This document shows positions 21,475-34,564 of a DNA stretch of 64,000 nt, one piece after another. Under the pieces are notes generated by a model. It saw only the letters and a list, made by a program, of their open reading frames with translations. It searched no databases and was not told where the DNA came from. Source of the DNA: Solanum dulcamara (Eukaryota > Streptophyta > Magnoliopsida > Solanales > Solanaceae); the NCBI RefSeq assembly GCF_947179165.1, contig NC_077240.1, positions 60,671,501 to 60,735,500 of the forward strand, read 5' to 3'. Position numbers and translations under genes: made by a program. The first letter of the stretch is position 1; the number at the start of each line of letters is the position of its first letter.

Positions 21475-22340
21475 GTTCCTTTCAAGCACCTTAAATTGCC
21501 AAGAAGCATAGTCTATCACTTTACCATTCTGCATCAAAACACAACCAAGAGCTACCCTTGAAGCATCACAATACATAAAAAATCCACCAGAGCCTTTCGA
21601 TAAGGTCAACACCAAACCAAAAGTAAGTCTATTATTTAGCCCTTGAAAACCTTTCTCAAATGCCTCATACAATTAGAATTTCACCTTCTTTTGAGTCAAA
21701 TTAATCAAGGGCGATGCATTGGAAGAAAAAAGTTCCAAAACCATCTATAATAACCAGCTAAGCCTAAGAAAATTCAAATATCGGAAGGGGAAAAAGGTCT
21801 AGGAAAATTCTTAACCTCTTTCATCTTCTTAGGATCAACCATAATACCTACATCGAACACAATATTGCCAAGAAACACAATCGACCTCAACTAAAACTCA
21901 CACTTGCTAAACTTAGGAAACAATTGACAATCCTTGAGGACTTGCAACACAATCCCTAAATGATTTGCATATTCCTCTTTACTCCGCAACTAGACCAAAA
22001 TATCATCAATGATCACAATAAAAAACATATCCAATTATTGCTTGAAAACCCTGTTCATCAAATCCATAAAAGTTGTAGGGGCATTTATTAGTCTAAAAGA
22101 CATAACCAAGAATTTGAAATGACCATACCGAGTTCTAAATGTCATCTTTGGAATGTCACATTTTCTTACTCAGAGTTGATGATAACTCCATTGAAGGTGA
22201 ATCTTTGAAAAGTAACTTGCTCCTTGAATTTGGTTGAACAAATCATCGATCCTCAAAATTAGATACTAATTATTAAAAGTGCACTTTTTCCATTGACAAT
22301 AGTTGATGCACATATGGAGAGAACCATCCTTGGAATGAAC
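21475..22340 (-). pseudogene. Gypsy reverse transcriptase remnant, element C (upstream half)
   Basis: The minus strand from 22340 encodes RT: the region around the LHMCI start, a catalytic IDDILV near 22000-22020, then thumb and the RT/RNase H boundary. At 21672-21475 it reads [20 protein letters not shown] and [15 protein letters not shown], the start of RNase H with its first catalytic aspartate (YCDAS). Stops are frequent. RNase H continues at 11049 after the LTR X1 insertion. At the other end the homology stops abruptly at 22340, where plus-strand element D begins. Confidence 0.82.
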
Positions 22341-22341
22341 A

Positions 22342-24150
22342 GTGGTGATTTTTTCCTTAAAGATTTTGAGGCACTACATTTATAGTGTCCATGTTGATGT
22401 ATTCACCAATTATAATATCTTGCAATATGTGTTCAACCAAAAGGACTTGAATCTTCGGCAAATGAGAATGCTTGAATTATTGAAAGATTATGATTTGAGT
22501 GTATTATACTATCTGGGTCAGGCGAATGTGGTTTCCGATGCTCTTAGTAGGTTGTCTATGGATAGTGTTGACTATATTGAAGACAGTAAAAAAGAGTTGG
22601 TTTGTGATGTTCATAGATTAGCTCATTTGGGTGTTCTCTTAGTAAATGCAAAGGATGGTGGCGTTTTTGTTTCAAATGGTTCTGAATCAACCCTTATGGC
22701 GGATGTTAAGGCAAAATAAGATAGTAATCCTACATAGGTTGAGTTGAAGAAAGAGGTTGTTTAAAAATCCACTGAGACTTTCTCCCAAGGGGGAGATGGT
22801 ATTTTGAGATATCAAGGATGTTTTTGTGTCCTTGATGTTGATGGGTTAATAGAAATGGTATTTTCCAAAGCTCATAGCTCACATTATTTTATTCATCTGG
22901 GTTCCACAAAGATTTATAGAGATTTGAGGAAAGTGTATTGATGGAATGAAATGAAGAAGGATATTGCGGAGTTTGTGCCTAAGTGTCCTAATTGTGAACA
23001 AGTAAAGGTTGAGCATCAAAAATCAGGATGTTTATCTTAAGATATTGAAATTCCTACTCGGAAGTGGGAAGCTCTGAATATGAACTTCATTATAGGTTTA
23101 CCTCGCACTCATAGGCAACATGATTCGATTTGGGTTGTCATTGATCGAATGACTAAGTCGGCATATTTTCTTCCCATTAATACATCCTTTTTGGCCAAGG
23201 ATTATGTGCGAATATATGTTCGTGAGTTGGTTAAGCTTCATGGTGTTCCTTTTCTTATAGTTTTGGATCGAGGAATGCAATTCACATCTCAAATTTGGAG
23301 GTTTTTCCAAAAGAGCCTTAGTTGAGATAAGTACTTCTTTTCACACTCTAATCGATGGTCAAGCCGAAAGGATAATTAAAACCTTGGAAGAAATGTTCTG
23401 GGCGTGTGTTATCGATTTTAAGGGAAATTGGGATGAAAATCTACCATTTATTAAGTTTGCCTACAATAACAATTAGCATTCTAGCATCAAAATGGCTCTA
23501 TTTGAAGCCTCATATGGTAGGATATGCAGGTCTACGGTTGGGTGGTTTTAAGTTGGTGAGTTGCATTGATTTGTCCTGAGTTGGTATATGAGGCTCTGTC
23601 AAAAGTTAGGCTTATTCAAGAAAGATTGAAGATCGCTCATAGTCGACAAAAGCACTATTCGGATGTAAGGAGAAGGAAACTTGAGTTTGAGGTTAATGAT
23701 TAGGTCTATTTGGAAATTTCCCCCATGAAAGGTGTGATGCATTTTGGAAAGAAGAGGAAGATTAGTCCCCAGTATGTAGGCCCATGTAAAATTTTGAGAA
23801 GATTTGGCAAGGTGGCATATGAGTTAGATTTGCCTCTAGAGTTGGCATTGATGCATCCCGTGTTTCATGTGTCTTTATTGAAAAAGTGTATTGGTGATCC
23901 TAGCTCAATTATTCCATTTGATAATGTGGGTGTGAAGGAGAGTTTGTCTTATGAGGAGGTTCCTGTTGAGATTCTAGAAATGCAGTTTAAAAGTAAAGGA
24001 ATAAGGAAATTGCATCTACTAAGTTGTTGTGGAGAAACCAAAAGGTTGAAGGTGCGACATGGCAGGCTGAAACTGATATGATGTAACGATATCCTCATCT
24101 CTTTCCTTCCGTCCCTTTTTGAGGTATAAATTCCTTCCATGATCACTCCT
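22342..24150 (+). pseudogene. Gypsy RNase H-integrase remnant, element D
   Basis: It begins within RNase H (KILRHYIYSVHVDVFTNY, LQYVFNQKDLNLRQM, GQANVVSDALSRLS; open 22342-22719) and continues into integrase. The integrase zinc region lies near 22800-23010 (KCPNCEQVKVEH). The catalytic core at 23080-23325 reads MNFIIGLPRTHRQHDSIWVV, DRMTKSAYFLP and LDRGMQFTSQIW, including one catalytic aspartate. YNNN.HSSIKMALFEASYG follows, then a C-terminal domain at 23710-24081 ([37 protein letters not shown]). Several stops separate these blocks. RT, protease and gag are missing upstream because the junction at 22341 replaces them with inverted element C. Confidence 0.88.
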
Positions 24151-24621
24151 TCAAAATCAAGTGTCTAAGTCATCTTCATATTTTCATATGCATGCATGTT
24201 CATGAAACTGATTTTAAAGCTTTAATTTATGGTGAGTTAAAATTCTCATGGTAAATGCATTTCAAATATAATATTGCATTCATGTTGGGCTTCTATGTTT
24301 CCTTTCCTACTGCATTCATACTAGTAGTGTCCCATTCAAGGATGAATATTTTCAAGCGGTAGATATTATGAGGTCCTAGAAGTTTAAAAGTTGGAATTTT
24401 GAGTTAAAAAGAACAGTAAAAATTTGAGCCTAAGACTAGGAGAAAACATTAGAGGGAAAGCCTTAGAATTCAACTCTATTGCACAATAAAAGCATGAAAG
24501 AAGTGAAATTTCCTAAAATGTCGCATAGTCTACTATTCATAGATGTGGAGCACTTCACACTAATAAATAAGACTCTACTTGACGCGGCATGTTAAACTCC
24601 TTAAGACACTTTAAAACTTGT
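24151..24621. other. Non-coding end of element D joined to a minus-strand gypsy leader
   Basis: 24151-24360 has no recognisable gene. Around 24345-24375 AGGATGAATATTTTCAAGCG and ATATTATGAGGTCC look like a decayed polypurine tract and LTR start of element D. From about 24480 the text (TAAAATGTCGCATAGTC, AATAAATAAGACTCTACT) looks like the 5' leader of a minus-strand gypsy element whose primer site follows. Confidence 0.45.
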
Positions 24622-24634
24622 GCTCGGATTCCAA
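24622..24634 (-). other. Decayed primer-binding site
   Basis: The minus strand reads TTGGAATCCGAGC, close to TTGGTATCAGAGC. An LTR-like TAGTCATGACCC end follows within a few bases. This supports a minus-strand gypsy 5' LTR to the right. Confidence 0.55.
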
Positions 24635-24636
24635 GT

Positions 24637-26515
24637 TAGTCATGACCCAAGCAGTGTGACATGATGATTGGAGTCCCGAGGAACTCTAACCAAGCCTCTT
24701 AGCATTCATAAGGTAAGCAAAACACGCCAATAGAAGCATTAGAAGATGATAAGTCTCAATAAAATCTTGAATGGAAAGAAGGCTCAACAACATGTCTAAT
24801 TAAGCAAAGCTATAACTCATAGACGTCTAAACATGCCCCTACTAAGTCTAGGTGGGGATTAGGACATGTTCCTAGCTCACCAAAAATATAAGAATCAAAT
24901 CATGGAAATATAGGAAAGTCAATTTTTTCATGTCCTTGGAACAAGAGGACCCACCACTAATAGTAAGCTAAGAAGCGACTTTAGCTACATATTGGAGGAG
25001 TGTGATCGTCGTTCCCTACATTATCATACAATATAGGCAAAACTATGCGTAAGTACACAGGATGCACTTAGTATGTGAGAAGCATGCATGGACAATGATA
25101 ATAGAACATAAGTAATATGAAGGTGAGATGCAGGACCAATACCTTTGAAAACATTAATAAAACTTAAAAACATTTAAACATTGTAATCATGTGTCCAAAG
25201 CATCAAAAGTGGACATAAGAGATCATATTATAGCATATATGTTTGTGTTGGGATAAGACCTTAACCGACACTTAAGACCATGTGAGATATAACATGTAAT
25301 ATGATGTAAATGCCATAACGAGAATATAAAGGGTACTTTCCAAAGTAGAGTTCGTGAGAACCTTTCTTAACATCATGAGTTATATGTGGATCCACTAGGT
25401 TAGCGATAAAGGTAATCTACAGTTGCAGCGTAGTCAGATACTATAGGTTGCTACTAGAGTTCACTTGGGTAGCTACTTTGGCTACCAGACCGAAGACCAC
25501 CTAAAAGTCCTCCTGATGCTTTGTCATTATTCCAACAGAATTCATTAAAAATATTATCGTAACATCATCATAAAATAATCATAAGAGTAGCTTATTACAT
25601 CTGTGATTCTTAAAAATCCATAGGTCGGTGAGAAAAGTCTTTCACCTCTTAAACATGAGCTATGAGAAAACTCTTCACAATCTTAGTATCTTGCTTGAAA
25701 CATCATTGAAATAAAATCCATCAACATCATAGGTTTTCATAAAATACATAGTCAAACTAAATGATCAAAGTTTCATAAATTCAACATTTAGAATTTAAAA
25801 TCGTAGGTCAATGCATAGGTCCATGTGAAATAAATTGGAAATCATATATTATAGTTAATTCATGCATGATAATGAAGAATACATTTATTGAAATTAAATA
25901 ACAAAGACCCACAAAGAATTGACAGGAAACCCCTATAAATTGGTTGAAATTGATTAGTGGAATTGAGTTCTTTTGGGACTTAATGGATGTATGTAATCCA
26001 TTAGTGAACTCCCACATACCTTGGGTAATGGATCCTTAGATGCAAAGATTTCTGGGACTTGGAGCTTTAGAATCCTTGAACCACAACTTGCCTGAATATG
26101 AAGCCCTTGGGAGAATGTTTTAGAGAGAAGATTCTTGCAATAGATGATTGGGGAGTGAATAAGGGGAATTTAAAGGGTTTGGGTAGTTATAGTCTTTAGG
26201 AGTAATCTTAAAATGACGTATCTTATGGATTAAACGAGTTGAAAAGGATGAAAATACCCTTAAAGGTTACTAGTAGGGACCAAACCAGAAAGATGAGCCA
26301 TGCTCGCCGACCCAGTCGGTGAGTCCCCTCTCCGCAAGTCGTCAAGTTGTTAAGCGAGCTTCAGGCTCAAATTTTGACTATTTTACCTTTTTAACTCAAA
26401 ATAAATTTGTGGGCTAACACTCACGAAAAACTCACAAAATCGCCTAATTTCTGTTGCGTCGCCAATAAAACACATCCTCTACGACTCTAGTTGTAGTTCT
26501 CAATATTTTTGCAAA
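24637..26515 (-). mobile_element. Gypsy LTR (family shared with 61650-62923)
   Basis: It is non-coding and homologous to 61650-62923 in the same orientation. Shared blocks are ATGATTGGAGTCCCGAGG / ATGATTAGAATCCCGAGG, ACATGCCCCTACTAA / ACATGCCTCTACTAA, and TATATGTGGATCCACTAG in both. The upper boundary near 26515 is approximate, where the leader of the next minus-strand element begins. Confidence 0.55.
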
Positions 26516-26711
26516 AAGAATAGATTAGAGGTTTGCATCACCTGATATGAATAACTCACATGAAAGGAATCAAATTGAAGGAATTTTTCTATTAAGTATC
26601 TTGTAGCCTCTCGAAGATAAGTACGGACGTCTATATACTGATTCACAAGACACTACTAGACACCTTGCTCTTTAGCTCATGAAATAAGTGGACATGGATC
26701 TACTACCAATT
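26516..26711 (-). other. Gypsy 5' leader and decayed primer site of the 26712-29075 LTR
   Basis: CTTGTAGCCTCTCGAAGATA near 26600 matches the leader of element A (CTTGTAGTCTCTTGAAGATA near 3123). A decayed primer site lies at 26697-26709 (minus TTGGTAGTAGATC) just before the LTR. No gag coding is left. Confidence 0.6.
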
Positions 26712-29075
26712 TGTCACGACCCAAAAGTCATGTTCATGATGGCACACACCCCAAAAACCAACCTGATGTGTTTACCTAAGTTTTTAACTCAAGAGATACC
26801 TCAGATATTGCAGAAAAATAAGATCAGATGATATAGGAGACTCCTAGAGTGGAGTTAGAAAAATGTGATACAACAATGGAGTTCCCAAAACATGGTATGA
26901 TAAGGATAACAAAACATCCACTGCAACTTAGAATCTGAAGAGCATATTAAGTCTTTGAAACCAAAAACAAAGATCGAAATAGATAGAGTCCAATAATGAT
27001 CTAGAAGGCAGGAGCTCACCACGATTCTAAATGGACACAATCTAATAGATCTACTCAACAACCACGAGAAATGCCCTAACTAAGATCAGCATCGAAAGGA
27101 CACATAAGCAAGGGTGGGTACAATCCATATGTACTCAGTAAGTTTGACCGACTAAGTATAAGATAGATGATCAGAACATACGAAAATAAACTATGAAATG
27201 CTTCAAAATACATACAGAAAAGTCTCATTCCAGCATCCATGTCTAATTTATATAAGAATGGCGCGAGTAAAGTAAACGGGTAAAACTACACACAAATACT
27301 AATAATAAAAGGCAAGATTCATAATAACAAAGATGACTAATGCAATGTAATGAAATAATTAAATGATGTGGTGGAATCAAGGCTGTCGCACAACTTAATA
27401 TCTAAAATCCCCAAATCTCAATAAATTATGATATACATCCTCTCATGGAAAAAGTAGAGGAAGACATTATTTGAAACATGCATTTACCATTTGAAAAAAG
27501 TTCATTTTATGTTAAGAGGTAATAAAAGTCATATCAAGCCCCTCTCTTGGGAATTTCACATCAACACATAAGAATATTCATCTCAAAACCTCTCTTATGG
27601 GTAATATCATAAATCACATGCTCTCAAAGAAAATAATAATATCATATATGGTCCCCACACGGGGTAATCACAATTAAAAAGCCCCCAAACGAGAGAAATA
27701 GCATAGTTCATAATTAACAATACTTCAATCTCATGGTACAATCTTATACCATAGCCTAATTCATAAAACAATTAACTACCCAACCTAGTCTAGAAGAAGG
27801 ATAAGTCAAACCTATCTCGAAGGCCAAAAATTCACCATTTTACTAGATCTTTTTCCTCAAATGTTGACTACTAAACGATACCCAACTATCAAGAATGGAC
27901 ATTATTCATCAAAACAAATCCCACGATATCCATATTTCTAGCGTTAGGAATCGGGATAGAAATCGTCCAACAATCTCTCCAAGATTGAGAAGGTCAAAAT
28001 TAGAATTTTATTTGAAAATCATGTTATGGAAGTAAATAGGAGTTTGTGGTTGCAAAACTCATAGAAACGGGTTCAAAAACAAAGAAAAATAAAATTTTCA
28101 ATCTAAGGCAAAATCCCAAAAGGCACATTGAAATCTTGATTTTTTTGAAGGATTTGGAAGATGAAATTGATAGGAATTGATTTAGAAGCGATAAAGAAAC
28201 TTACTCCAACGAATTTCCTTAAGAAAGCCCTCAAAAATCTCGTCTCCCTAGCTCTCAAATGTTTGAAAATGGAGGAAATAAGAGAAAGGGGGAAAATTCT
28301 ATCTTATAGTTTTGGAAAAAAGGTCCTGCGAATGCAGGTCTAGGGCTGTAAACGTAATAAGGCTCCCACTAATGCGCTGATCATCTCGCAATCCCTGACC
28401 CTTCCAAAGATGCTATACGAATGTGCTCTAAAAAGCAACAATCGCGATCATACAACCCTCTACGATCATGCCCCACGTGCCCCCAAGCTCGGAGTCCTTG
28501 TTTACCTACTCACCATGAACATGCTAGGGAAACTTCAATCGCGGTCCATGGCACTAGATATCAGAAAATAGTCAAAGCACAAACTCAAAGTCTCAGAACG
28601 ACCACTCAAAATTCATTCGAGACAAGATAATAAAAAATCCAATACGATACCCTACTGAATTCCACAATCCAGACTTGATGGAATTGTTGGATTTCCGAAA
28701 AAAGACTATTATGAAAAAAATACCCTCATGAACCTCTCTTAAGCTTAAACTTTTAACTTCTCCCCTAAATACCCAAAATACAACTTATGGTCTCAGAGTT
28801 TTAACTGACTACCCTACTAGATCAGATTGATCTTACAGACGCAACAGAACTGACATAATCACCATTTAAGGCTAGGATCTCATAATTTTAACCAAAATCA
28901 ACTATCTCAATACAACTCAACTCAAAAGGCTCAAAATCTTCATAATCTCACCTAATCACATCGGGTACCACACTAACCATTTCCGCATCACATAATATGT
29001 ATGAAAATGCTAAGAAAATGGGCAAAGTAGTTACTTCACGCACAAGAGTAATTTCTCATGAAATGGGATATTACA
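26712..29075 (-). mobile_element. Gypsy 5' LTR, element E (2.36 kb)
   Basis: The minus strand starts TGTAATATCCCATTTC at 29075 and ends GTCGTGACA at 26712, next to the decayed primer site. No 5-bp duplication flanks it (GTTAC right, CAATT-type left), so it is one LTR of an element rather than a solo LTR. Short frames inside, such as 28161-28343 and 28421-28630, have no homology I recognise. Confidence 0.7.
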
Positions 29076-29905
29076 GTTACACGATAGTCACTTCATGTTG
29101 CTACTAGTTCAGGCAAGGAAAAATCTTAATTTGAATAAAACACTAATTCGTAACCTGGGAAACAAGACTAAAAAAATCACACATAAGGAAGATCGCATAA
29201 TTCTATCTCTAGATGACAACATCATTCACATATGAAGACAACAGATTGGAGTACAAAATACAGTAGACTACCGCAGGAAAGGATGCACATATAACAAATT
29301 TTTTTTTTACAGATGATCATCACAATAACATAAAAATAAAAGCAAGAGTCATAAATATGGGTATCTGAGATTAAAATACTTACAGATACAATAACGAAAG
29401 CTCATATTTCGAGTGAATAGAGAAGAGTATTTTTCAACACTAAAGATCCATCGATCTGCAAATTTAGTATGCCAAAGTTTTAACATACATATTTCAACTC
29501 CCAAAATCCTTAAATACAACACCAAATAAAGCTTCATATTCCAGAATTGGAAATAATCAAACACACACCCATGAAATGCAAGAAAAAAAAAGAGAATGAG
29601 AAGAATATATCTGAGACATCCAAAAATAGATGTAGTATGATAAAAATAATAGGTTGAGAATTATTTATATAGCTCCTGAGATCCAGAAGAAGAACAATGA
29701 AGTCGTTTATCTATGGGAGATGCATCAGTTGATTATCATAGCTTCCATAAGAGTATTGAATCCTCTGCCTTATCCTATTTTCTTATTAGTTTTCTTTTTT
29801 TTTTCCCGAACCAAAGCCTCTTTTGGGGCCTTATCATTTTTCTGTATTTTTTGGGCTTTTTGATTAAATAAAAATTGGTCATGCTCCCATAATTTATCAA
29901 AAAAA
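29076..29905. other. Unassigned non-coding sequence
   Basis: No domain, LTR end or RNA gene was recognised on either strand. Frames at 29349-29564 and 29654-29863 are low complexity or T-rich and not convincing. Confidence 0.5.
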
Positions 29906-30304
29906 GGAAAAATTACTTAATTGAGTGTTTTTTAAAAATTAATTACTGATTTTAAAGATATTTTTTATTTATTACAATTTATAGCAATACTTAGTAATAT
30001 TATGATAAATCTACACTTGTATTAAAAGTGAATTATGCATACAATATAAATGTATTATAAGTGTTTTAAAATATATATTATGTTTGTGTAGTAAGAAATT
30101 GACATAATGTATTATAAATCTATTAAAGTATGTGATAAATGTATTATCTATCTATAAAACTTGTATTATATATGTTTTATAAATAGTTCTCTGTAATATG
30201 TATTAAAACTGTATTATAAATGTATTATAAGTGTTCAGTGAATTTTTTTTATTGCTATAGATGGTAAATATTTTCTTAATATTGTATATTTATATAAGTT
30301 TCCC
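29906..30304. mobile_element. Probable AT-rich MITE (Mutator-like)
   Basis: It has GGAAAAATTACTTAA at one end and, read inward from the other, GGGAAACTTATATAA. Subterminal TTATAGCAAT and ATTGCTATA form an inverted pair. A-rich flanks (ATCAAAAAAA left, AAAAAAAAA right) would fit a 9-bp duplication but are low complexity. The interior is dominated by degenerate TGTATTATAAATG units (30000-30240). No transposase. The terminal repeats are imperfect, so the class is an inference. Confidence 0.45.
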
Positions 30305-30606
30305 AAAAAAAAAACTTCACAAACTATGCTTACGATTATCAACTATCAATTGGAAGTCTCAAGTTGTTCCTTATGCTTCCTTTAGGAATAAATAAAACAA
30401 AGAAAAAAATTTGAAACTCGCATGAACATGTAATTTCCCTCTCCCATAAGTTTTAAAAATATTACTTCATCTTGCTACACACCCACCATGCACAACATAG
30501 CCTCAAAATCAAACCGCCTTGCATAGTCTCAAAACCGTCCCAACCTCACTCATCGTCACCTCAAGGATCATGCAAAAAAAATTCATGATCATTCATTTTT
30601 AAAGTC
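30305..30606. other. Unassigned sequence left of LINE 2
   Basis: No gene or repeat was recognised. It ends in the copy of the LINE 2 target site. Confidence 0.5.
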
Positions 30607-30620
30607 ATGTAGCCATATCT
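30607..30620. repeat. Left target-site duplication of LINE 2 (14 bp)
   Basis: ATGTAGCCATATCT is repeated exactly at 40204-40217, directly after the LINE 2 poly(A) run. Confidence 0.93.
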
Positions 30621-30713
30621 AATCTCAAAGAAAGAAAATCAAAAATCTCTCTCCTCTAACGGTCATCTCATCTCTCTCTCCTCATACTGTTCATCATCTC
30701 CGGTCAGTTCTGA

Positions 30714-33700
30714 ATGGCTTCACCGCCGCCGGTGAAGCTCCCTTGGCCACCGAATATAGATCATCAAACATCACCCCTTCATCCAGCTAATGACACTCTG
30801 AATCTGCAAAATAACTCTGCAATTTCAAGTGAAGCTGGTTTGAATCAACAATAATCGATCGGTCAACAAAATACTGATGCAATCACTGTCTCTGAAGAGG
30901 AGCTGAGAATTGCACACAAGATCATCAATTTTCAGAAACATGGTTTGATTCGAGTATCAAGAGCTGTGGTAGATGATTCCTTATCGTTTGGACTACATAC
31001 AGTCCAAAAATTGGATCAAACCACCGCACTATTTGAGAGCACTGAACAGGAGACTCCTGAGAGAAACATCGCAGAGTCGCCGGAGTTGCGCCTTCATATT
31101 CGAAGGGGTTCCAGCGACACTCGAGATGGCGGACCCCCTGGGGTTTGTTCCCGACCTCATGGCGCTCCTACCACCAAAATTTCAACCCAAATGGATGATG
31201 AAATCGTCGGGGACGATGTTACCGGCGAGGTTGCCGGAGCTCAGGCGACATTTTCAGGTGGAAACCAATGCAAAACGTGGCGTTTCAATGATACAAATAC
31301 ACCCCACCAGGTGAACTCTCTCGAATATATGCCCAGTACTCAGCAGACGATTTCTTCAAGCATCGCTGCACACACACAGGAACTGCTCCTTCAAATTCGA
31401 GCAGATTCTGGCTTCGTTCGTGATGGCGCAGTAGCAGTGGTTGTCTCTCCATGCCAAGATGAATCTTTGGGTATAAGTTTTGACGGAGGAACCATTGTCG
31501 GCAAACATAGTGATGGCGGCGCCAGAGCTCCAGTGACCCAAATCGAACAAGATGAATGCCAATATTTTCAACAAGATGCTGTGCATCTTCCCACCCATGA
31601 GCGCCATCTCAGTTCCTCACCAAAAGCTTCGAATATCTCCAAGAACACTGACAGTACATTTCTCGCCGGAGCTCCGATGAATTTTCCGGCACAATATCAA
31701 CCCCAAAAGAACCACAATGGGGTTGCGCATCATCCTATCCAGGTAGGGACCTTCGAATCTTCCCCAAATTGCTCAAATTCAAAAAGTCGTCAAGATGACT
31801 ATGGTGGTGCCGGAGCTCCGGCGATCCAATTGACTGGCGACCAATGCCAAAAGGTTCATCAACGTGTTATACAGCTTCCAAACTATCAAGGGTGCCTCGA
31901 ATCAGTGCCAAAAAGCTCAAATTCAAAATGTCGTCGAGACACTCTTCAAGCTGAAGAACACTGTAACATGTATGTTCAAGCTGAAACAGTGGATGGTGTG
32001 TTGGTTCATGACTAATACCAGCAGAAAAGGGGTAAAGTGCACACATTGGAATGCATTGAGGATCATGATCATGTCCCAAAAGGAGGTGCTGATCAGCAAT
32101 GCAACAATAGTCCTACAGTGGCTCCTCCAGTTCAATATGTTGGTCTTGTGGATAAACACAATGCAAAGGGGAATACTTCCATTGGAAATGTGCAAAAACA
32201 ACCTACACAGTTGAGTGAGGGACACAATGTGAATCTACAACCAGTACAAAGACCTTATATCCCTAATAGTAATCCTATGAGAGTGTCAAATAACTTTGAA
32301 AGGCATAACTCCAATAACCCAGCTACTGCTATCACTAGAAACAAGCCTAGCCACATAAATCCTAACCTGAGTGTCTCTCAAAATAAGCCTCCTAATACCA
32401 ATATAACCACCCCTCCTAACCCTGTCATCCCTCACACTTTAGCTACTAAATTGAGAGCCCAAGAGGCAAGGAAAAATGATGATATTGATATTACCCCTCC
32501 TAAAATTACTACAAAACAGGGATATCCTGCTGTGGTTTTTACAAAAGAAGATTTCATGGTAAACCTAGCCACTGACTGTAAGTATACATTAGTAGGTAAA
32601 TTCACCAACACCATGCCCAAAATGGAAATCATTAGAAAGGAATTCATCCTTCAAACAGAACTCAGAGGAGGAGTGAAACTTACACATTTTAACTCTAGAC
32701 ATCTTTACATAGACTTGGACAATGAGTATGACCACTCTACTGTATGGTCCAAAGGAAAAATCTATATAAATGGGCAGCTTATAAGACTCCAACTATGGAC
32801 TCCCACCTTCAAGCCTGAAGAAAAAACACCTCTGGTTCCTATATGGGCTATCTTACCTGAACTGCCATGGCACTGCTATAGGCTTAAAGTGGTAACCCCT
32901 TTACTGTCTCCAATTGGAAAGGCATTATTCTTGGACTTGGCAACTTACAAGAAAATAAGAGGTAGTGTAGCCAAAGTCAAAATTCAAATTGATCTAACCA
33001 AATAAAGACCCCAGCACATTTGGATGGTCTTTGATGAAGATGAAAATGGAGATGGCAGGTGGCAATCCATTCAATATGAGGGAGTGCCAGACTACTGTCC
33101 TTACTGTAAGCATCAAGGCACACCATACATGTTTGTAATGTTAAAAAAAGAGATGAAGATAATAAGAAAAAGAATGATCAAGACGAAGAGGTCAGGAACA
33201 CCGACAAGAACATCACTGATAAGAGAAAGGCTCAGCAACATGCTACTGATCAACACAAGGAAACACAGCACCAAGAAGACCAACACATTAAGGAACAACA
33301 AAACACTAACAGGGCTGAAGCTGAACAGAGAAATCAAAAACATGCAGGGTGGCAAACTCAAAAGAGGAAAGGCAAGAAAGATGGACAACACCACCAACAA
33401 CAAACACAAAAGAATAAAACACAAAGCCTCATGCTACAAGGGGAAAGTTCTATACCTCTCCAACACAAGACCAACAACAACCATCAAGTAAGAAATCAGC
33501 AGGAGGCAGGTATGATTATTAACTCTAACTCTAATACTTGTAATATCCAAACTTGTAATGTTGACTCTGGAGTCCAGAGCCAACCCCCCCATCCCCATAT
33601 AATAGTGAATCCCAGTCCCCATAATCCCATGCAGCAGGTACTACATGTGAAGAAAGCAAGCAAACCTGCAGATACTACCAGATCTGATCCTAATACTGAT

Positions 33701-34564
33701 TTACTTAATGTGGAATGCAACAATGCCATCCCAGGTATTGACTCAATGCTCCCACACCACCATGGCTCCCCCAATACTTTTAATGTCTTAAATAATTTTG
33801 CTGTTGTGGCTGAAGAAGTCTATGGAGGTGAGGTTGGGGGAATACAGGAGAAACTCACTAATCTGCAGAAAGGGGAACCTAGGGGGAGGGAACATCTATT
33901 GGTAGACCATAGGAGAGACTCTACAGCCCCTGCAACCACTTTTTTAGCAGCCATAAGGTCCAACAGGCAGGTTCAACAAGAGGATGTTCAACAGATTTCT
34001 GAGGACATGCTTCAGATTAATGTGACTGATAAGAAAGATGCTAAATCTCCAAAGAGCAGTGAACAAAACCAGGGTGCAGTAGCTCAGCTTCTAAACAATA
34101 AAAGTACTCTATCTTTGAGTAAAAAGAAGAGGGATGCTATTAAAAAGAAATTTGTTCAGGACATGAAATCTTGACAACCAAGTGTGAACTATGTTCTTGT
34201 GCCAGAACAAGCAGGCATACATGTGACCCCTCTACAAATTCAAGATACATCTAATGAGAAGTATGCACTTAGAAAAGGAGACATCTCAGAGGATTTAACT
34301 GATGAGTACAGGGTCACTTATTCTGAAGATGAGGATGATCCTGACCAAAGGGAGGAAACAAACCCAGAAGATCAAATAAAAGCCTTTAGAACCACTATGG
34401 AAGTTTTGTTGCAGAAGGAAAAGCAGCAGGTTAATGAGGAAAATGATCCATCTTCAACAAGTAAACAAACAAAGAAGAAGAATAAGAAAAGTACCATCAC
34501 CAGTTCTGATAATGTTGCTTTCAAAAGCAACATCAACACAAGGTCTAAATCCCACAAACTTTGA
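30714..34564 (+). pseudogene. LINE 2 ORF1, broken
   Basis: It starts at ATG 30714 (MASPPPVKLPWPP). Lesions are TAA at 30852-30854, TAA at 32013-32015, TAA at 33003-33005, a one-base shift in the zinc knuckle near 33115, and TGA at 34172-34174. Open stretches therefore appear at 30945-32015, 32037-33005, 33024-33491 (wrong frame after 33115), 33431-34174 and 34184-34564. The N-terminal part repeats GAGAPAIQ, QCQKVHQRV and SNSKSR. The DUF4283-like part holds GYPAVVFTKEDF and LPWHCYRLKVVTPLL. The knuckle keeps CPYCKHQG but loses its H and last C through the shift. The C-terminal part is acidic (DEDDPDQREE) then basic. Confidence 0.87.
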
